Below, piece after piece: positions 7,416 to 16,600 of a DNA stretch of 64,000 nt. A program made the translations under genes and the position numbers. The stretch is taken from NCBI RefSeq assembly GCF_014132355.1, contig NZ_BLZO01000117.1, positions 62,001-126,000 on the forward strand, given 5' to 3'. A model generated the notes under the pieces. The model saw nothing but the letters and a program-made list of their open reading frames with translations, was not told the origin of the DNA and did not search any database. This DNA is from Okeania sp. KiyG1 (GTDB lineage Bacteria; Cyanobacteriota; Cyanobacteriia; Cyanobacteriales; Microcoleaceae). Each line of letters begins with the position of its first letter. The first letter of the stretch is position 1.

Positions 7416-9803
7416 CTATTGTAAGAATTGTAGTTTTTCTATCTTATTTATTTCAACAGTTTCTTTAACCAAGTCCTGCCATTCTTGTCGATAGCGACTA
7501 TCTGGATCTTGTCCATATTCTTTCGGCCAAATAAAATCTTTATACTTATAAATAAAGGTTTGCCATTCCTCTTTTGCATTTTCAGAACGCAACACGCGGT
7601 CTATAAAATCTTCTACTTCATAAAAAGCAGTTTTTCCTGGTTCTGCGAAGATATTATCTAAATTATTTTCACACCGATAAACAGCTTCCCCATGCAATTC
7701 TTTTAAATAGTCAGATATTTCCTTAGCCATTTTTTTTCTAGTCTCTGGATTTTCTTTTTCTACACGAGATATTTGCACTTCGTTCCGATTAGGGTTGAGA
7801 TTGTTTAAAAGGGGACGAATCATATAACGAAGATTTGCTTTGTAAGACATTTCAAATTTATAAAGACTCGTAAAAGGTTGTTTGAGATTTATAAGTCCGT
7901 CATCTATTTCTGCAACCATAACTTTGAGAAACTTACTTCCCTCAAGACCCCTTAAAGCTGGAATATCACCCAAATTTGCCTTTTCTATCAGCACATTTGT
8001 CAGACGGACTTTGATTCGTTCCACAGAATTATTTAAACCAGTATCCATGGCTTCAAAATGTTGAGTTAAATGAGTCCGAATATCATTTAAACACCTGTTA
8101 AAAGTGCTTTGCCAATCCCCAATATCTGCTTTTTTTCCCATTATATCCTCAATTTCAGGTAATCCCGAATCTTCCTGACATTGTTGAATAACGGCTTCAG
8201 CTTGTTCTTTAAAACCATCATCTTCAGAATTTTTTGATTCTTGTTCCGCATCTATTTCATAAAGAAAATCTTCTAAAGCAGATGCTAAATCTATCCAAAG
8301 TTTGTTAAAGAGTCGCAAAAACTTACCCATCTCATTGATATCTGCTTCCTGGGATTTTTGCATCCAATCTTGACTTGCTTTATTCAATTCATCACTAATA
8401 TTTTTGTGCAGTTGATTTAGACTTTCTTGATAAGTTCTGGCATATTTATCATCCAGACTTTTAATATTACTTGCCAAATAATCTAATACCATATCTAAAA
8501 CTCCATTAGCTGCTGTATCATTAGAACAATCAGCAATCCTACATTCAACCACATTAATATGTTTATCTCGGTAAGTAGATTGATGTTTTTGACAAGCATC
8601 TATATTGTCATTATTCCCACTAACATGATTGAGAATCATAAAAGAACGATTCTCTAAATTATTTAATGCTTGATAGGCAGTTTTATACAAATCCGTATCT
8701 CGTCTTTCCCACCCATAACGCAAAGGATCGGGGCGACGAATAAACAAAACTAAATCAACTTCTTGCCCTAATGTTTCTAATATTAATTGTTCATCTCCTA
8801 ACCTTGTATCTCCCAAACCAGGAATGTCAACTAAGGCAACTTTACCAACATCTTGATTAGGAAATTTACAGTAAATTTTCACTTCTCTAACTGGCAAATG
8901 ATCGAAGGTTTTGAGTTTGCCATTATTATCTCTAGGTTGAGAAACATACTTATCAATTTCTGCTTTAGAAACTCTTTGCGTTGTAGGAGAATTAGGCTTT
9001 AATAAATTTCTGTAATGAGACAAATTTTCGTGATAATCTCCCTTCAGATGTTCATACATTGACTCCCCAGTAGAATTACTACCATCAAAATTAGTATTAG
9101 GCAGTGGTTTAGCAAAATCATCAAGAGTTTCTGGTACTACCCCTAAACCTAATTCCTGATAGTAAGGTCCGATTACTTCCTGGATAAAAGAATTTTCTGA
9201 ATGTAATATAACTTCAGCATAAGTTTCTCCTTCGTGATGATAAATAGTGCTGCGAACTGCCGTGCAAGCACCCCCTTTCCGAGCAGGAATTACATCATCC
9301 TCCAAACCACTAATTCTTTGTAAAAATGTACTTTTTCCTTGCCCCATCAATCCAACCACACCAATATTTAAAGTATTACGAGAAAGACGCTTCCTTAAAA
9401 ACTCTAATTGGCTTAAATGTTCTGTAATATTTCCCCTAAGATTGAGAAAATCAAGACCACTTAAAAAATCTTTTGCTTGAGGATTATTTACGCTTCCAAT
9501 TAAACGAATGCGACGCTCTTCAATATTGAATAAATTACTTGCTAGTTCCCCTAAATGTTCCTCAACATTTTTGATTTTCGCAACTAAAGGAACTCGTTGT
9601 TGAATAATTTCAGCGATTTTTTTCGATCTTGTTGACATAGTGTTAATTTCCTTTTCTTTAGCTAAACTTATTTTTTCTTGCATTTGTTCTTGAATATATT
9701 CAATCCATTCATAGTCAAATATTTGGGCATAAATAGGATTAGCAACTTTTAAAATTTTGCTCGACTGGGTAGTTTTTTTTGTAAGCATTAAGCCGTCAGC
9801 CAT
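7416..9803 (-). CDS. Dynamin-like large GTPase
   Basis: The open frame encodes 795 residues. A GTPase domain is clear: G1 at GLMGQGKST (151-159), a candidate G2 threonine in CTAVRST, and G3 at DIPGLGD (326-332). The G4 position reads ILNHVSG, so the usual NKxD or TKxD is not intact. A long helical C-terminal half (about residues 440-795, rich in Glu, Lys and Leu) would form the stalk of a bacterial dynamin-like protein that remodels membranes or assembles on them. The probable start of an independent gene is the ATG at 9638 (MSTRSKKIAEI). Residues 7-45 of the longer frame match the tail of an AAA-like NTPase domain (LKVANPIYAQIF, EWIEYIQEQ) and continue in frame, pointing to an ancestral fusion with the broken NTPase gene upstream. 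It is on the same strand as the GTPase and vWA genes. Confidence 0.8.
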   Translation of the reverse strand: MADGLMLTKKTTQSSKILKVANPIYAQIFDYEWIEYIQEQMQEKISLAKEKEINTMSTRSKKIAEIIQQRVPLVAKIKNVEEHLGELASNLFNIEERRIRLIGSVNNPQAKDFLSGLDFLNLRGNITEHLSQLEFLRKRLSRNTLNIGVVGLMGQGKSTFLQRISGLEDDVIPARKGGACTAVRSTIYHHEGETYAEVILHSENSFIQEVIGPYYQELGLGVVPETLDDFAKPLPNTNFDGSNSTGESMYEHLKGDYHENLSHYRNLLKPNSPTTQRVSKAEIDKYVSQPRDNNGKLKTFDHLPVREVKIYCKFPNQDVGKVALVDIPGLGDTRLGDEQLILETLGQEVDLVLFIRRPDPLRYGWERRDTDLYKTAYQALNNLENRSFMILNHVSGNNDNIDACQKHQSTYRDKHINVVECRIADCSNDTAANGVLDMVLDYLASNIKSLDDKYARTYQESLNQLHKNISDELNKASQDWMQKSQEADINEMGKFLRLFNKLWIDLASALEDFLYEIDAEQESKNSEDDGFKEQAEAVIQQCQEDSGLPEIEDIMGKKADIGDWQSTFNRCLNDIRTHLTQHFEAMDTGLNNSVERIKVRLTNVLIEKANLGDIPALRGLEGSKFLKVMVAEIDDGLINLKQPFTSLYKFEMSYKANLRYMIRPLLNNLNPNRNEVQISRVEKENPETRKKMAKEISDYLKELHGEAVYRCENNLDNIFAEPGKTAFYEVEDFIDRVLRSENAKEEWQTFIYKYKDFIWPKEYGQDPDSRYRQEWQDLVKETVEINKIEKLQFLQ

Positions 9804-10013
9804 CAGCTATCAGCTAACCTCCTATGGTCGTAACTGCGTTAACAGCTATTGCTTTTAATTTAGGATAAAAGCTTTATTAATTGTGTTACTACAAAAGTTT
9901 GCTCCATTACCTTTAAAGTCAGTTGTTAATTTAAACACTGTCCTATATGAGAGAATCTTGTTGCTGATAGCTGACAGCTAATAGCTGTTTGTGCAGCATT
10001 TTGCAGGAAATGC
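9804..10013. repeat. Repeat insert separating the AAA-like gene from the dynamin gene
   Basis: The stretch is made of GCTGATAGCTGACAGCTAA-type tracts at both ends and two palindromic pieces (CTCCTATGGTCGTAACTGCG and GTGCAGCATTTTGCAGG). Coding sequence for one AAA-like domain appears to stop on its far side and resume on its near side, with a short AAAAAA stretch shared at both edges. Confidence 0.6.
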
Positions 10014-10106
10014 CTACGCTTTTTTAATAACCAAACCAGAAGTTAACAAATCCCAATGACTATTATCTATTTCTGCAAAATTAATTCCACCATCCCTTAA
10101 AATTTT

Positions 10107-10226
10107 ACCGAATAATTAAGGTTTAAAGCCTCTCCTTTAAAGGAGAAACAAGAAAATATTTTCCTTTTATTCAATCCTCTCTTTGAAAAGAAGAGGTAAT
10201 TATCCATTATCAATTATCAATTATTG
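10107..10226. repeat. Core-plus-heptamer element inside AAA-like gene B
   Basis: A full copy of the family starting TTACCGAATAATTAAGG and ending in CAATTAT heptamers. Coding sequence of the AAA-like domain stops at its edge (DIDSLGNYLQ) and resumes on the other side (LRDGGINFAEID), so it is an insertion into a formerly continuous gene. Confidence 0.8.
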
Positions 10227-10728
10227 AAGATAGTTACCCAAACTATCAATATCTGCAATCCTCCAAAAATAATTTTCAATCTCTGTAAAATGAGACTGCA
10301 AATCATCATTTTTCCATTTTGCAACTATTTCATTCTTCACTATTTGTTCTATATACTTTTCCCAACTTACTGCTGCATCTTTTTCCCCTTGAATAACAAC
10401 CAAATGACAGATAAATTGAGTTAAAAAAGGTTGCTCTCCCGTCCATTGGAGAATAAGCTCAATAACCAGTTTTGGCTCAGTGGTAATTTCCTCTATTCCA
10501 CCCCAGAGTTCTTGACAATTTCCAACTAGAGGCTCAATTTCCAGATAATTACCTATATTAAAAGCTACACCTTTATCCGTTAAAATTTCGGAAGGTTTTG
10601 CTACTCCCAGAATCACAAAATTTAACTTTCTGAAAATACTATTATCAACTTCACTAGATATAGCATTTCTCAAAAAGCGTGAGATACAGTTGTTTTTGTT
10701 TTTTCTATCCCCTGTTTCTCGAATTACT

Positions 10729-10800
10729 ACTCCCTACTCCCTACTCCCTACTCCCTACTCCCTACTCCCTACTTCCTACTTCCTACTTCCTACTCCCTAA
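10729..10800. repeat. Tandem TACTCCC heptamers
   Basis: About ten copies of the heptamer TACTCCC or TACTTCC in a row, interrupting AAA-like gene B between its Walker B region and the LNFVILGVA strand. This is a short tandemly repeated repetitive tract of the kind common in cyanobacteria. Confidence 0.9.
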
Positions 10801-11004
10801 AACAAACGAATTTTGCGCCTCACCAATATGAGAATTGCTATAAGCTCTTAATAACTCCCATAAACTCATTTTGTAATCCCCAATTAATCAGAGATTGAAT
10901 TTCATCTAAAAAATCACTAGATGACTGTCAATTTTAGATAAAATTTCCCCTTTAAGAAAGTCACAAAACCTTTTACCCGGTGGAGAATTATATTTACCAA
11001 AAAA

Positions 11005-11150
11005 TAGGGTCTAAAGTCTCCCCTTTTAAGGGGATGAAAAAAATATTCGATTCAGTATTTTCAATTCACTTTGCTTTCCTAGGTCATGCTGCGCAAACAG
11101 ACAGAGGTACTGATAACTGATAACTGATAACTGATAACTGAAATGACTTT
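11005..11150. repeat. Core-plus-heptamer element (GATAACT type) inside AAA-like gene B
   Basis: It contains a TCCCCTTTTAAGGGGAT palindromic core, a palindromic GGTCATGCTGCGCAAAC piece and a run of CTGATAA heptamers ending GAAATGAC. It supplies a false C-terminus ([10 protein letters not shown]) to the N-terminal part of the broken NTPase. Very similar elements lie near 4.45, 4.9, 19.2, 31.0 and 60.5 kb. Confidence 0.75.
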
Positions 11151-12330
11151 CCCAATATTTTTCCAACTTAAATAAAACAGAATTTTCGTGACTATCCAAA
11201 ACTAAAAGCTCATCTATCTTCTTACAAACTTCATCTAGAACACTGTACCAAAATGAACCATCAGAACTAACCACACCAAACCCTTGCAAATTAATTTGAA
11301 CACATACTATTCCTTCATCTGTTAAAAGTTTAGCAGTTCTAACCATCAAGCTAGACTTTCCCATTTGTCGGGGAGCTAAAATAGAACAAACTCGATTATG
11401 AGTATGAACATTTTTAGCAAAATCAAATAATTCCCGATCTATAGAACGCTTGACATAAGTTTCAGCTTCGTAAGGCAAAGTTCCACCTTGAATCTGAGTA
11501 AAAACTGCTCCCCTCAGAACCAGTCATAAAAAATTTACCTCACCATTTATAAATCTAAATTTTCCTCAAAAAACCTTCTATATAACTCACAACTTACTTC
11601 TTCTTGATTACCCCTATATTTAATTAAACCAATTTGTTCTAATTGAAATTTTGCAAAAGCATCTTTACACTTTTCACCACGCATAATTTTCTGAAAACAA
11701 ACCATAAGTTGCTTATTTTCAGGAGCTTGTAATTTCTCTAAATGAGATAACAAATAATCACTAAAAGCTCCACTAATTTTTGACGCCTCCCCTTCTAACT
11801 CCTCCAAACTAATATTAGTTTGACTGATTTTATAAAGCGCCCTTTGAACCAAACTAGGATGACCCCCAATTAATTTCATCAAACAATTTATATTGTTTTC
11901 ATCCCAACTTAAACCATAAATTTTAGCCAAACTTAAAATACATTCTGGTGTAAATTCTAAAAGTTCTATAGGAGTACCTACATTCTGCAATGGAGACCCC
12001 TTAAACTTAGCATCTAGATATGGTTCAGTTGAATAAGCAATTACCACACTAGGCCAAATAACTTTTTTACTTGAAACCAACTTCATTTTTTCTTCATTCC
12101 AAGTTCTTAATACCAGCAAAAAATCAGTTTGAGTCCGTTTACCTAATATTGAATCAATACCATCTATTAATAAAGTTTTTCCTGTTGCCGCAAATTTTGG
12201 TACTTCAGCAATCTTTTAAAGATATATTCTTCCAGATAATCTGTACAATTTTTGCCAGAAGCTTTGTGTTTATTCCAAGCAATTTCTAAGTCTGGCGGTT
12301 TCAGACCTGGAATTAACTTAGTAAAACCTG

Positions 12331-12478
12331 TTACCGAATAATTAAGGTTAAAAGCCTCTCCTTTAAAGGAGAAACAAGAAAAAATTTTCCTTTGAGTCAA
12401 TACTATCCCTTTTCAAGGATAGGTAATAATTAATTATTAATTATTAATTATTAATTATTAATTATTAATTTTTGAAGA
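12331..12478. repeat. Core-plus-heptamer element inside AAA-like gene A
   Basis: Starts TTACCGAATAATTAAGG and ends with a tract of TTAATTA heptamers. It lies between codons for FRRFTEEVF and TGFTKLIPGL, in the region after Walker A. Confidence 0.8.
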
Positions 12479-12670
12479 CCTCTTCTGTAAACCTCCGAAA
12501 CAGCTTTTCTGAGTCATTCAAAGTATCATCTCCAAAAGCATCTGTTGCCAAATCTATACGAGCAACAACTTCCTTTTTTTCCTTTTCTAAAAAATGACTA
12601 ATTCTATCTAACAAAGAAGATTTTCCCATTCCCTTTGCTGCTTTTACTCTAATAAAAGGAACAGATTGAT

Positions 12671-12797
12671 TTACCGAAATATTGTGGTTTAAAGCCTCCC
12701 TTTGAAGGGGATAATAAATAAAAATTTTCCTTTAAGTCAATCCTCTTCTTTTCAAGGAAAGGTAATTCTAAATTCTAAATTATAAATTCTAAATTCT
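12671..12797. repeat. Second core-plus-heptamer element inside AAA-like gene A
   Basis: Starts TTTACCGAAATATTGTGG, has a CCTCCCTTTGAAGGGGAT core and ends with AATTCTAAATT-type tracts. It separates the linker (ELTLAR) from the strand leading into Walker A (SVPFIRVKAAKG). The same family has a different end tract here than in the copy 340 bases away. Confidence 0.8.
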
Positions 12798-13203
12798 TGA
12801 AATCTCTTGCTAAAGTTAATTCTCGCTGGCACTTTTCATCAGCATCTCGTTTGATATATAAAATAGAATCCAAAGGAACTATCCCCGTTGGTAAAGTACC
12901 TTGATAAACAAAAGACTTCAAAATAATTGTATTCGCTAGTTTCTTTCCTCGTTCACCATTTGTTGGAGGAGTTGAATTTCTTTTAATCTCAATCAAGTTA
13001 GATTTTTGAAATTTTTTTAACCTTTTTTCTGCATAATTATTATCAATTTTCAGGGAAGTATAACTCCTCAAAAGTTCGGCAAAACCAGCATAACTAAGGT
13101 TACCTTTCCATCCAAGAAGTATAAGGTAGCGAGCCAAAATTTCAAATTCTTTTTGCTCTTGTTTGTCTAACTGTGAAAGAAGTAAATGGTGGGAGTTCAT
13201 CAA

Positions 13204-13746
13204 AACTTACTCCTATACTTAAGTTTTTCCGTATCATAGGTACTACGCAAATACCTTAGGACATCCTTCTTTTCCCTATTACCTTACAATCTAAATTTAT
13301 TGTCCTAACCAAAAGACGTAGTGCTATAAATCTACTATGGCATCTATAACTCCAAGATAAGTAACTCAAATTTAAGTTTTAATACCTTGTTAATAAGTCA
13401 GTAGGTATACGAGAAAATTTATAAAGATGATGCAAATTATTGAGACTCAGTGGTCTACAAAATAAAAAAAGAACTCTTAAGCAGCTTTGGAAAAAGGATA
13501 TGTGTCAATCTAGTGCAGGATGGCAGAAATAACTAACCAGTTATAAAATCCTAAAAACCTTACCAATCAATACTTTTGACTTTTAACTTTTAACTTTTGA
13601 CTTTTGACTTCCGCGTAGCGGTACTAGTAGCTTCTTTAATCGTCAAATAATACGATCAGAATTGTGATACAATAAGTATATTGGGGGCTACTCGCCTATA
13701 CGCATGATTTTTTATTCAACAAAAGTAGGATGTTCTAAAGCCTAAT
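13204..13746. other. Intergenic region with a solitary dispersed repeat
   Basis: No gene seen. It contains CTTTTAA/CTTTTGA heptamers near 13.58 kb. At about 13685-13722, on the minus strand, is a copy of the GTTGAATAAAAAATCATGCG repeat end. The region lies between divergent genes and must hold both promoters, but I cannot place them confidently. Confidence 0.6.
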
Positions 13747-14765
13747 ATGCAAATATCCTGGTTTGATCGACTAAAAACAATCCTCAGTTACTTATTAACC
13801 ACAGGAATTATTATTACCACTCTGTTTTCTCTAGGAGGTTATTGGCAAAAAGGTATCATTTTCGAGCTAATTTCTCATTTTAAAGTTCAATATTTTGTAA
13901 TTAGTTTAATTTTATTGTGTTGCTTAGGTATAACAGGCAAAAAGAGATTATTGTTAGTAGGTCTATTTTGCACAATTATTAACCTCACCCCAATTTTGCC
14001 TTGGTATATTTATCAAAAAGGTATTAGCCAAGAAACTCCTAACTTGCGAATTTTAGTTTATAACCTTTATGGAGGTAGAAATTCTCAATATTCACAAGTT
14101 ACCAAAATGGTAAGACAAGAAAATCCAGATATAGCAATTTTTTTAGAACCTACTAATAAATGGTTTCAAAATCTACAAACATTATCTGATATTTTACCTA
14201 ATTCAATTGCCTCTCAGTCTACCGATGGAATTCCTCCCCATGGAATTGTTGCAGTTTACAGCAAATTTCCTCTCAATAATTACTCAATAGAATTTTTTGC
14301 TCCCAACAGACCTACTATTATTACTGAATTCAAAATTAATCAAAAAGTCATTAATTTAATAGCAACCCATACTACTGTTCCTATATTTAGAAGCACTTTT
14401 AAACAACGCAATCAAATTTTAGAAGCACTTAGTAAATATATTCAACAATTAAATAATCCAGTTATTCTTGCAGGAGATTTGAATATAACCATGTGGTCTC
14501 CTTATTATCAAAAATTAGAACAAGAAACTGGATTAAGAAATAGTCGTTTAGGTTTTGGTATTATCCCTACTTGGCCTGCAAAATTTAATAACTCTGTATT
14601 TTTGTATATTTTATCTAGATTTTTCAAATTCCCATAGATCATTGTTTAATCAGTTCAGAAATTAAAGTCGTAAATGTTGAAACAAGAGCTAATTTAAGTT
14701 CTGAATTAGGTTCTGATCATCTCCCCTTAATTACAGATTTACTGATTAGCAAACCAGGAAATTAA
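13747..14765 (+). pseudogene. Endonuclease/exonuclease/phosphatase-fold membrane protein, frameshifted
   Basis: The first 296 residues have three hydrophobic segments (about 10-95), then an EEP fold: NLYGGRN, PDIAIFLEP (metal-binding Glu), ATHTTVP and AGDLNITMWSPYY (catalytic Asp/Asn). The frame ends at ...FFKFP, but reading two bases on restores IPIDHCLISSE and the final GSDHLPLI, which supplies the catalytic Asp-His. So the gene originally ended near 14765 and a frame shift near 14620 removes the active-site His. Either the gene is dead or there is a sequence error beside a T run. Such proteins act on phosphodiesters at or outside the membrane; the substrate is not predictable. Confidence 0.75.
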
Positions 14766-14975
14766 TAATATCATGCCCGGATAATTAGTTATCAAAAAAA
14801 CTATCCTTTCACTAGCGATCGCAAATCTCTTTTTATCAAAATAACATGAATCTAAAACCCCGCCTTGACTGGCGCAATATTTTTGGAGAGTTGCTCAAAA
14901 TTCCCGTTACAAAAATAACTTCTGAGTTCTGAGTTCTGACTTCTGACTTCGTTAACCCTACTCTCTAATCATTTA

Positions 14976-15442
14976 TTTAGGGTTTGCTGATTAAATCTTA
15001 AATAATTACCAGATAAAGGTTTTAGCCTTTTTAGGTATTGAAAAAGTACATGGTTTTCAGCTCTTCATGCTCATGCATGGAGCGCATTTTAGCGCATAGT
15101 TGGGCAAAAAATTCTCCCCTACTCCCCTACTCCCCTACTCCCCTACTCCCCGCTCCCCTACTCCTTAAAAAAGACTTTTTCAGCAGACCCTAAGTAGGGC
15201 TTCCTGATTAAATCTAAAAGTATTTACAGATAAAGGTTTTATACTTTTTGGGGTGGAAAAAAGTGCCTGGTTTTCAGCTCTTCACGCTCAAAAAGTTAGT
15301 ATTTTAGGCGCATCGTTGAACAGAAAAATCAAGAGAGAATTCTTACTCCTACCTTCTCGCTCATTCCCTTTTCTCCTGTCTCCAGTATAGCTGTCTCCTG
15401 TCTCCTACCCTCACCTATAAGACTTTTTCAGCAAACCCTAGT
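14976..15442. mobile_element. Two adjoining miniature inverted-repeat elements
   Basis: Copies at about 14976-15194 and 15193-15442. Both start with a TAGGG-TT-CTGATTAAAT form and end CAGCAGACCCTAA or CAGCAAACCCTA. Inside are the conserved GGTTTTCAGCTCTTCA block and a variable tract of ACTCCCCT or GTCTCCT repeats. This is the same family, and the same paired arrangement, as at 5.15-5.5 kb. Bases 15443-15875 beyond it hold no recognisable gene. Confidence 0.7.
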
Positions 15443-15875
15443 TATTCAACCGGACATGATATAAGGTTCAGTTTTCTGCTCCGTTTCCAATGAATTTTTC
15501 CTACAATACATCAAAGCTTATATTCAATATCTAAATCTAAATTTTTATTGATTTCATAGCAAATTAGCATTAGTTAAACCAGAATAAAAAGCTATTAACT
15601 TACCATCTTAAGTCAGTATAGCCTCTTTCATTTTGTCTCGCTCATTTTGTATTAAATTAAGTATAAGTAGCGGTCTTTGTAGATTAATTCTTAATAACTA
15701 AGGATATATGCTAACTAATATCACTACTTTGACAAGACTAACTATAATCTACCTCTAGAAATAAAATAAATTTAGCTAAAAAAAAATATCAATGTTAATT
15801 TTCAAAACTAACTCAAAGAAAGTAAGTATATTTTAGTTAACCAATATCTTATGTTTTTCTTTCAGAGAGAATTTA

Positions 15876-15977
15876 TTACCGAATAATTAAGATTTAAAGC
15901 CTCTCGTTTAAAGGAGAAAAAAGAAAAATTTTCCCTACCGCTTCAATCCTCTACTTGAAAAGAAGAGGTAATTATTA
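15876..15977. repeat. Core-plus-heptamer element
   Basis: Starts TTACCGAATAATTAAG and ends AGAAGAGGTAATTATTAG with almost no heptamer tract, so it shows the core alone at about 100 bases. Confidence 0.75.
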
Positions 15978-16019
15978 GTTGTTAAACTTAGTTCCACTAT
16001 CAAACTAATATCAAATAAA

Positions 16020-16415
16020 TCAATTTTTTGACTTATAGTCTTCAATTTGTTGTGCATTAATCTCAACAGCAGATACATCAATAGTACCAGGAGGAGTCAA
16101 CCTACTAAAACTACCCCCTTCAACCTTAAGTGGTTCCCCACAACTAGGACATTGAAATTGAGTCTGATTTAAAGCAGTAAATTCATAACTACAAACAGGA
16201 CATTTATCTATAATTAAATTACGATTTAACCACCAACGTAACCCAATAAATGCAATTATAGGTGCAATCAATATAAAACCAATTAATATCAGAACAGAAT
16301 TAACTAACCATCCTAAACCTATAGACCCTAAAAGCCAAACAACAGCTAAAATAATTATCCAATTACCAATATTGGCCAGTATTAATTGAAATACTTTTGA
16401 ATTGCCTTGATTCAC
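16020..16415 (-). CDS. Two-helix membrane protein with a zinc ribbon
   Basis: This 131-residue protein has two transmembrane helices (about 14-34 and 37-60, with WIIILAVVWLLGSIGLGWLV and SVLILIGFILIAPIIAFIGL). They are followed by a zinc ribbon with CPVC and CPSC knuckles (KCPVCSYEF...QCPSCGEPL) and a short polar tail. The ribbon would face the cytoplasm and bind one zinc ion. Similar small proteins are common in cyanobacteria without a known role. It starts only 26 bases beyond the end of the tnpB reading frame on the same strand, so the transposon landed just upstream of it and may affect its expression. Confidence 0.75.
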   Translation of the reverse strand: MNQGNSKVFQLILANIGNWIIILAVVWLLGSIGLGWLVNSVLILIGFILIAPIIAFIGLRWWLNRNLIIDKCPVCSYEFTALNQTQFQCPSCGEPLKVEGGSFSRLTPPGTIDVSAVEINAQQIEDYKSKN

Positions 16416-16431
16416 TTCATTATCTCCTTAA

Positions 16432-16600
16432 ATATCCATCCTTACTTATATCGTGACATACTCCCACACTCAGCTGGCGCTATAGTGTCGGCTTCTCGTT
16501 TCCCTGCCCTGCCATTGCATCGGGCTCCACGAGCTTTAAGAACGGAATGCCCTACCGCCCTATTTTTGATATTTATCGCTGCATTCCAGTCGCGGTCTAT
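16432..16600 (-). ncRNA. Probable reRNA (guide RNA) region at the tnpB right end
   Basis: By analogy with characterised TnpB elements, the 3' end of tnpB and the right end should be transcribed as the guide RNA. The scaffold would end at GAGTATGTCAC and the guide would be the flanking bases starting GATATAAGTAAGGATGG. An imperfect hairpin with arms ACACT and AGTGT near the end is visible here and in the relic copy at 22.0 kb. The boundaries are inferred, not measured. Confidence 0.45.

Larger units (their letters stand above)
10014..11527 (-). pseudogene. Broken AAA-like NTPase gene B
   Basis: Pieces of one AAA-like (AAA_35 type) NTPase can be read in order on the minus strand. A start with GTGAGG upstream gives MTGSEG. 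After a frame shift comes [19 protein letters not shown], then Walker [11 protein letters not shown], then a helix ending YWESHF. Next is a repeat insert, then [10 protein letters not shown], then a Walker B-like IFLDEIQSL in another frame, then tandem TACTCCC repeats, then LNFVILGVAKPSEIL through the C-terminal helices. A core-plus-heptamer element follows, then ILRDGGINFAEIDNSHWDLLTSGLVIKK. Such domains act as switch NTPases in signalling or defence. At least three repeat inserts and two frame breaks make it inactive as a single protein. Confidence 0.8.
11547..13203 (-). pseudogene. Broken AAA-like NTPase gene A
   Basis: Read in order: an N-terminal helical domain (MNSHHLLLSQLDKQEQKEF) and a linker (GIVPLDSILYIKRDADEKC); a repeat element; Walker A VKAAKGMGKSS and RRFTEEVF; a second repeat element; LIPGLKPPDLEIAW and YLEEYIFKRLL; a frame shift near 12.22 kb; Walker B TLLIDGIDSIL; and finally the intact C-terminal part ending RRFFEENLDL. 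Together these make a complete AAA_35-type NTPase. The N-terminal domain would be the sensor or effector-recruiting part. The stop of this gene lies 19 bases before the start of gene B, so they once formed one transcription unit. Both repeat inserts interrupt without much loss of coding sequence. Confidence 0.8.
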
